A DNA stretch of 10,402 bases from Bifidobacterium breve (GTDB lineage: Bacteria; Actinomycetota; Actinomycetes; S36-B12), in the NCBI GenBank assembly GCA_945885645.1, contig CAMCYV010000034.1, forward strand, positions 1 through 10,402, given 5' to 3'. The notes beneath the pieces were generated by a model, which saw only the letters and a list, made by a program, of their open reading frames with translations, ran no database searches and had not been told where the DNA came from. Position 1 is the stretch's first letter. The number at the start of each line of letters is the position of its first letter. The translations under genes were made by a program, and so were the position numbers. Shown here one piece after another: positions 6,526 to 10,402 of the stretch.

Positions 6526-8553
6526 TTAATTGAGTAGTGGGTTTAGCCCAGCATCAACAATTTCTTGCAACTTGGCCTCATCAACATCAAAGCCGGCATA
6601 CTTGGTTGCATTCTCCAATACTTTCGATCGAGCTTTGTCAACGTCTTGGGCTGGCTTTGCATTTGCCGCCGCCCAATCTCGGCACAACTCCCAAGCAAGT
6701 TCACGCTGGCGTAAGGCTTTTTCGACCCGCTCCATTTGGGCATCGGTTGCTTCCAAGCGCCACGTTTCTCTGATCGCTCTGGGCAGTATTGCTCGGTAAT
6801 CGTGTCCACCTTCTGCAAATGTTCCAGGAGTTGGCACAAGCGCGTTCATCATGTCCAGGAAAGTCATGAGGAAAGTCGTGATTGGCACCCATTGCGTCCC
6901 CTTGGGGCTGCCCATCTGACGAATGTCTTGCGGGCCCAACCAATCCGGCTTGCGCCACAAGACTTGAGATCCAAACTTGGGAATCGGGTCATCGCCATTT
7001 TGCAGTAACAGGAACTTAATGCGATCTCGCTCCTGATCCGCCAATTCGATCCAATCTTTCAAGTTTCGGGGTAGGTAAATCCCCACTTCGTTCACCGACG
7101 GAGCTTCGGCTATTGAACTAGTCCCCCAAATCTGCTGCCTCCATTTAGTGGCGGCGGGAGTACCGATCCATAGTGCGGCGTCGAGTTCGGTGCCGAGAAG
7201 TCCCATGGAACCCAGGTTGCGGAACATTTCTTCGCTGACCTGCGAGCCCAAACTCTCACCGAACAGGAAGAACTTGGGCCGCTTCTCTGCTGGAATAGCA
7301 AGAAGGCGTTCCAGTACGCCTTGAAGCACCATGCGGGTTTGCGCGGTTCCTTCATCGACTCGAGTGAGTGAGAGGGCTGAAGGTAATACCGAGTACTGAA
7401 TTGCGGCAGATGCACAGTCTCCCTGCATCAAGTACTCGAATGTTTCGTTCGCCACGTAATTCACATAACCCGAACCAGTCGGCGAGAAGATCGCAAACGC
7501 TTTTCGTTCGAGGGCTTTCGTTCGGTCAATCTCACGCAAAAGAATCTGCGCACGTTCTTCATCCGATGCTGCAACTTCAGTTGAAGCATAAACTCGAATT
7601 GGTTGTTTCGCGTTCTTAACTTGCATCACGCTATTAATAGTTTGCGGTGGCAGCGACATGCTCAACCACCTTGCACCTTCACGCGTCTGCTTATTCCACG
7701 GTAGTCCTGAAGCTGCTGAGCCTGTGACTTCAGGTGTATCGGGCGCACTCTCTAATCCAGGGTCTATTCCTCCGCCACTTTTACCCAAGAATCTGTCGAC
7801 TTGGCCAATAGCAAGCCAGCCCGCGGTGGTGAAAATGGCAAGGCTTGTTGTTCGTCCTAGGAAACGATGATCCTGTGGTTGGCCACCAAGAACGAAGGTC
7901 GCACCTTTAGACATTGTGTTTGTCAATTTTGATTCAATGAAAGAAAGCCCAATAGTGATCGCTGCAACTCCGGTTCCGATGACAGCAGCTTTGACGGGGG
8001 TTACTTCACGAACTTGGTCTTCGAAGAAATATTTGCCCTTGAACTCGGTACTCACCGATGTTTGCGGGTAGGTTGCCGAGCCCGGCAGCGCCTTCCAAGG
8101 TTGGGTTGATGCCCACGACGCGGCACCTGTCACAGCAGCTACTCCCACATGCCGTAATCCGGGACCACCATTTTGATCACGCGAAGCTGAGTTTGCCAAA
8201 ATACTTGCACCCGACATTGTGGCCAAAGTTTGTGAAGCCAACCGCCCCAATGCCCGCCCCGAACTTTCGTGCTCACGCCAACGAAGTGCATAGGCCGCAC
8301 CGGCACCCAGCGCTCCCGCAATACCGGCAACAAGTAACCGACTTCCTGCAGTCGGTTCATCGGTTCGACCCAAGCGGGATGCGACCGAGGTCAACAATGC
8401 ATCTCCGGCGCTGTAGGCCTGGTAGGCAATCGCCGATGAAGCACCGGTAATGATCGCCTGATCTGTCGACCCACGAGTCAATAAATTAGGTTGAAATGAG
8501 CGCCCAATTGCTAGGGCTGCACCAATAATTCCAGCGCTGGCTGACCTGTCCAT
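6526..8553 (-). CDS. Membrane-anchored serine hydrolase, Abhydrolase_9 family
   Basis: This 675-residue protein has an N-terminal membrane domain (about residues 1-255) with hydrophobic stretches near 5-18, 33-56, 72-91, 134-148, 187-206 and 236-251. The C-terminal alpha/beta-hydrolase domain (about 300-600) matches the PF10081-type family that follows such a membrane region. The nucleophile elbow is F-G-E-S-L-G-S with S434. The likely acid is D521 or D522 in Q-N-G-D-D-P-I-P, followed by the family-typical L-W-R-K-P-D-W-L (532-539). The likely catalytic histidine is H584 in G-G-H-D-Y. The family is thought to act on lipids or esters, but no substrate is visible here. After 600 comes a charged helical tail of about 75 residues. 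The ATG at 8553 is six bases from a TAGACT hexamer, giving a leaderless start. The secreted-protein gene follows four bases downstream, forming an operon. Confidence 0.87.
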   Translation of the reverse strand: MDRSASAGIIGAALAIGRSFQPNLLTRGSTDQAIITGASSAIAYQAYSAGDALLTSVASRLGRTDEPTAGSRLLVAGIAGALGAGAAYALRWREHESSGRALGRLASQTLATMSGASILANSASRDQNGGPGLRHVGVAAVTGAASWASTQPWKALPGSATYPQTSVSTEFKGKYFFEDQVREVTPVKAAVIGTGVAAITIGLSFIESKLTNTMSKGATFVLGGQPQDHRFLGRTTSLAIFTTAGWLAIGQVDRFLGKSGGGIDPGLESAPDTPEVTGSAASGLPWNKQTREGARWLSMSLPPQTINSVMQVKNAKQPIRVYASTEVAASDEERAQILLREIDRTKALERKAFAIFSPTGSGYVNYVANETFEYLMQGDCASAAIQYSVLPSALSLTRVDEGTAQTRMVLQGVLERLLAIPAEKRPKFFLFGESLGSQVSEEMFRNLGSMGLLGTELDAALWIGTPAATKWRQQIWGTSSIAEAPSVNEVGIYLPRNLKDWIELADQERDRIKFLLLQNGDDPIPKFGSQVLWRKPDWLGPQDIRQMGSPKGTQWVPITTFLMTFLDMMNALVPTPGTFAEGGHDYRAILPRAIRETWRLEATDAQMERVEKALRQRELAWELCRDWAAANAKPAQDVDKARSKVLENATKYAGFDVDEAKLQEIVDAGLNPLLN

Positions 8554-8649
8554 AACGGGAGTCTATATACAAGTGTCAAGGCCAGGAAAGGGCCGTTTCC
8601 CGCAGGCTCGAAGCCGAGAACGCGATGAAGCCAGCGCATAAAAACAAGG
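8554..8649. other. Short intergenic stretch between tRNA-Ala and the hydrolase gene
   Basis: It holds the T-rich tRNA trailer (8641-8647), the hydrolase -10 hexamer, a small GGCT-TCG-AGCC hairpin (minus strand) and a GGCC-N7-GGCC repeat. No protein gene is evident. Confidence 0.5.
8560..8565 (-). promoter_or_regulatory. -10 hexamer for leaderless transcription of the Abhydrolase_9 gene
   Basis: TAGACT on the minus strand is followed by six bases (CCCGTT) and the ATG at 8553. A TTGACA lies only eight bases upstream of the hexamer, too close to pair with it as a normal -35. No Shine-Dalgarno sequence is present. Confidence 0.6.
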
Positions 8650-8722
8650 TGGAGCTGAGGGGAATTGAACCCCTGGCCTTCTCATTGCGAACGAGACGCG
8701 CTACCAACTGCGCCACAGCCCC
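8650..8722 (-). tRNA. tRNA-Ala (anticodon CGC)
   Basis: A 73-nt cloverleaf can be folded by hand on the minus strand. The acceptor arms are GGGGCTG and CAGCTCC, with the G3:U70 pair that is the alanine identity element. The anticodon arm is TCTCG-TTCGCAA-TGAGA, giving anticodon CGC for codon GCG, with a G:U pair closing the loop. The variable loop is AGGCC and the T arm is AGGGG-TTCAATT-CCCCT. The discriminator base is A73. The following bases are CCT, so the terminal CCA is not fully encoded and must be completed by the nucleotidyltransferase. The gene lies 23 bases after the GlpR/SepX-like stop codon and may be co-transcribed with it. A TTGTTTTTA stretch directly downstream could aid termination. 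Confidence 0.95.
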
Positions 8723-8745
8723 TTGCGAGGGCAGGCTAGCAGAGA

Positions 8746-9531
8746 CTATTCGTTTGCGGCGCGCGCTTGGTAGGAAGAATTTGGTCGGATGATCGGGATC
8801 TCGGCGGTTGCATCGCTGACGTTGGTGACTCGATCCTGTTGAACTTTATTCACCAGGTCCAACATGGACTCACCGGACCAATCGCCATTACGCTCAATAT
8901 TGCGCGGGATCGCGGTTGCGCGAGGCGAGGTGATGTAGCTGGGAAGGGTTTGTGGAACCGCATCCCAGCCCGACGCCTCTTCTTCCCATGGATCCCAGTT
9001 AGCAAACTCATCAAGTTGATTCTTTTGTAGCTCGGCTCGAGTTCGGGGACGCTGTTCCTTGCGCGGCTCGCGGACTTCCGCAACTTCATGGAATTCGCGG
9101 TAAGCGCGCTTCGTACTGCCGGTGCTGCTGGCACTGCGCGCCGACGCTTGTTCACGCTTGGAAGCTGTCAACATGGTGATAACAAGGAATGCACTTAACA
9201 GGATTCCAGCCGTGACAGCAACGAAAGTCGGGATAAATCCAAGATACGTACCGATCAACGCCATGGCGGTAATGCTGGTCAGTACGGCGAGCACCATTGA
9301 CCGGCGTTTAGCCGCTTTGACCCGGGCGCGATCTCGCGGGGATGTGAATTCGCGGTCATGACGAACCTGTCGATCTGAATCACGATCAGCACGATCACCT
9401 AGGGACCTCATCGCTGAACTAAACCGGGCCGTTGAACGAACTTCGCTGACTTGATCTTGGCGCTTGAGCCAGATGGGAATCAAAACGGCGGCCCAAAGAC
9501 CAATGATCACTACATAGATCAGACCCGTCAC
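8746..9531 (-). CDS. GlpR/SepX-like actinobacterial divisome membrane protein
   Basis: This 261-residue protein opens with a helix (residues 4-21) and then W-L-K-R-Q-D-Q-V-S-E-V-R-S-T-A-R-F-S-S-A-M-R-S-L. That pattern is characteristic of the SepX protein of Streptomyces and the gephyrin-like-protein receptor GlpR of corynebacteria, both division-site membrane proteins. A charged cytoplasmic loop (about 22-78) leads to two adjacent helices (79-97 and 99-121). A long, disordered, basic-then-acidic C-terminal tail follows. Near its end the family-typical motif is kept: W-D-A-V-P-Q-T-L-P-S-Y-I-T-S-P-R-A (189-205). The start is a GTG six bases from a TAATCT hexamer. It follows the RimJ-like gene by 23 bases, as in mycobacteria where this block is galU, moeA, rimJ and a membrane-protein gene. 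The usual gephyrin/MoeA-like partner gene is not at this locus. Confidence 0.82.
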   Translation of the reverse strand: MTGLIYVVIIGLWAAVLIPIWLKRQDQVSEVRSTARFSSAMRSLGDRADRDSDRQVRHDREFTSPRDRARVKAAKRRSMVLAVLTSITAMALIGTYLGFIPTFVAVTAGILLSAFLVITMLTASKREQASARSASSTGSTKRAYREFHEVAEVREPRKEQRPRTRAELQKNQLDEFANWDPWEEEASGWDAVPQTLPSYITSPRATAIPRNIERNGDWSGESMLDLVNKVQQDRVTNVSDATAEIPIIRPNSSYQARAANE

Positions 9532-9537
9532 ACCCTA

Positions 9538-9543
9538 AGATTA
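9538..9543 (-). promoter_or_regulatory. -10 hexamer for leaderless transcription of the GlpR/SepX-like gene
   Basis: TAATCT on the minus strand, identical to the oxyR hexamer, is followed by six bases (TAGGGT) and the GTG at 9531. It lies in the 23-base gap after the RimJ-like gene, so the divisome gene can probably be transcribed independently of galU and the acetyltransferase. Confidence 0.55.
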
Positions 9544-9554
9544 GGCGTACGTTC

Positions 9555-10157
9555 CTACTTCTCTTGGTATTCCACGCTTTCTTTATTTGGCGTGTCGCGA
9601 AATTTAACAAATCCAATATGATCTCGCCAGTCACCGTCGATATGTAAGTACCTCGATCTGTATGACTCTTGGGTGAACCCTGCTTTCACGGCAACCGCAC
9701 ATGAGGCTGCATTTTCTGGTCGAACATTGATTTCGATCCGATGCAAAAGCATTGTGTTGAAACAGTAGTCGGTTGCCATCTGCACGCAGGATGTCATGAG
9801 TCCACGGCCGGCAACACTCTCATCAATCCAGTAGCCAAAAAATGCACCGCGAGATGAGCCACCCCAAAGCCCACCGACGGTGAGCTGACCAACAAATTTG
9901 CCTTCGAACTCAATGGCAAATGGGAGCGCCCGGCCCTCGCGTGCCTCTTTCTTCATCATTCGCATCATCGAGTTATAGCCAGGAGACCTTTGCCCACCAG
10001 TGCGGCCTTCCGGGGGCATGGTCGCATCCCATTGTTTTAACCATTGAACATTTCTCTTGCGAACATCACGCCAGGCTCGTCGATCGGAAAACCGCAAAGG
10101 TCGCAGTACCAGTTGTCCTTGGGTTAATGTGACCGGCCAAAAACCAGAAACCGTCAT
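9555..10157 (-). CDS. rimJ: RimJ/RimL-like GNAT-family N-acetyltransferase
   Basis: This 200-residue protein is of the GNAT fold, close to ribosomal-protein N-acetyltransferases. The start L-T-Q-G-Q-L-V-L-R-P-L-R-F-S-D (11-25) is the usual first strand and helix of RimJ-type enzymes. The acetyl-CoA pyrophosphate loop is V-A-G-R-G-L-M (115-121), after the strand F-F-G-Y-W-I-D. The strand and turn I-E-I-N-V-R-P-E-N-A-A-S (141-152) is the conserved N-x-A-S motif, and K-A-G-F (158-161) precedes the last strands. The true substrate may not be a ribosomal protein: the name follows the conserved position after galU in actinobacteria, and many family members acetylate other N-termini. The ATG lies five bases after the galU stop codon with no Shine-Dalgarno sequence, so translation is probably coupled. 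Confidence 0.85.
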   Translation of the reverse strand: MTVSGFWPVTLTQGQLVLRPLRFSDRRAWRDVRKRNVQWLKQWDATMPPEGRTGGQRSPGYNSMMRMMKKEAREGRALPFAIEFEGKFVGQLTVGGLWGGSSRGAFFGYWIDESVAGRGLMTSCVQMATDYCFNTMLLHRIEINVRPENAASCAVAVKAGFTQESYRSRYLHIDGDWRDHIGFVKFRDTPNKESVEYQEK

Positions 10158-10162
10158 GGTGG

Positions 10163-10402
10163 TTACCGATTAAACTCTTGAAGCCAAGCGGTGAGTTGGG
10201 GGCCAATGTCTGGACGCTGACTTGCCAAAGTAATAACCGCCTGCAAGTAACTCAGTTTGTCGCCGGTGTCATAGCGCCTACCGTCAAAAATGACTCCGCG
10301 AACTCCACCACCCTGCGCGGGTGACATCTTTGCTAGAACTCGAAGTGCATCGGTTAACTGGATTTCGCCCCCACGACCCGGGGCAGTTTCTGAAAGTACC
10401 GC
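10163..10402 (-). CDS. galU: UTP-glucose-1-phosphate uridylyltransferase, C-terminal part
   Basis: The last 79 codons and TAA stop of a gene that enters from the right edge are visible. The enzyme makes UDP-glucose from UTP and glucose 1-phosphate in the cytoplasm, supplying cell-envelope sugar synthesis. The recognisable C-terminal signature is G-G-E-I-Q-L-T-D-A-L followed by V-I-F-D-G-R-R-Y-D-T-G-D-K-L-S-Y-L-Q-A-V. In this family that includes residues contacting the sugar nucleotide (the E-I-Q-L-T-D and Y-D-x-G-D-K segments). The protein ends in A-S-Q-R-P-D-I-G-P-Q-L-T-A-W-L-Q-E-F-N-R. The reading frame is open to base 10402. The stop is five bases before the acetyltransferase ATG, so the two genes form an operon. 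The N-terminal nucleotide-binding domain lies outside the window. Confidence 0.92.
   Translation of the reverse strand, partial: AVLSETAPGRGGEIQLTDALRVLAKMSPAQGGGVRGVIFDGRRYDTGDKLSYLQAVITLASQRPDIGPQLTAWLQEFNR

Noticed and set aside
8554..8649. GGCC-N7-GGCC and GGCT-TCG-AGCC repeats considered as a small RNA or terminator
   Set aside because: Stems are only four base pairs and not followed by a T run; too weak to call.
1..10402. Search for transposases, integrases, CRISPR repeats, toxin-antitoxin pairs or other defence genes
   Set aside because: None was seen. The tRNA-Ala gene has no integrase next to it and I noticed no repeat of its 3' end, so there is no sign of an integrated element.

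Overview
The window looks like chromosomal DNA of an actinobacterium with roughly balanced base composition (by eye, not computed). The evidence is a GlpR/SepX-type divisome membrane protein next to galU and rimJ, an arrangement typical of Actinomycetota, an Abhydrolase_9-family protein, and a strong leaderless-transcript signature. A mid-GC free-living lineage such as aquatic Nanopelagicales or small Microbacteriales is possible, but the sequence alone does not settle it.

Layout, left to right. (1) Positions 1-177, minus: the first 59 codons of a lipoprotein. It diverges from a YczE-type integral membrane protein (218-922, plus). (2) A hairpin at 940-984 ends katG (1017-3200, minus), a bifunctional catalase-peroxidase. 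KatG diverges from oxyR (3296-4219, plus), and their 95-bp intergenic region carries four CATAA/TTATG half-sites. A small two-helix membrane protein (4229-4465, plus) follows oxyR. (3) An EamA/DMT-type exporter (4472-5311, minus) meets the small protein gene tail to tail, 6 nt apart. Upstream of it lies the wreck of a 14-helix MFS (DHA2-type) transporter gene (5351-5831, minus). That wreck keeps its start site and C-terminus but has lost its middle and carries a second frameshift. (4) A two-gene unit on minus: a membrane-anchored Abhydrolase_9 serine hydrolase (6526-8553), then, 4 nt later, a secreted two-repeat protein (5931-6521). (5) A housekeeping run on minus: galU (3' end, 10163-10402), a RimJ-like acetyltransferase (9555-10157), a GlpR/SepX homologue (8746-9531) and tRNA-Ala(CGC) (8650-8722).

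How they work together: katG and oxyR form a self-contained peroxide-sensing and detoxifying pair. The galU to glpR block joins sugar-nucleotide supply, an acetyltransferase and a division-site membrane protein. The hydrolase and secreted protein are probably made together and act at or outside the membrane.

The clearest unexplained pattern is regulatory. Five genes have a TANNNT -10 hexamer separated by exactly six bases from the ATG or GTG start codon, as expected for leaderless mRNAs. Most of the other genes have a Shine-Dalgarno sequence or sit a few bases behind an upstream stop codon. No convincing new defence system, mobile element, CRISPR array or integron was found. No stretch over 300 bases lacks a gene.
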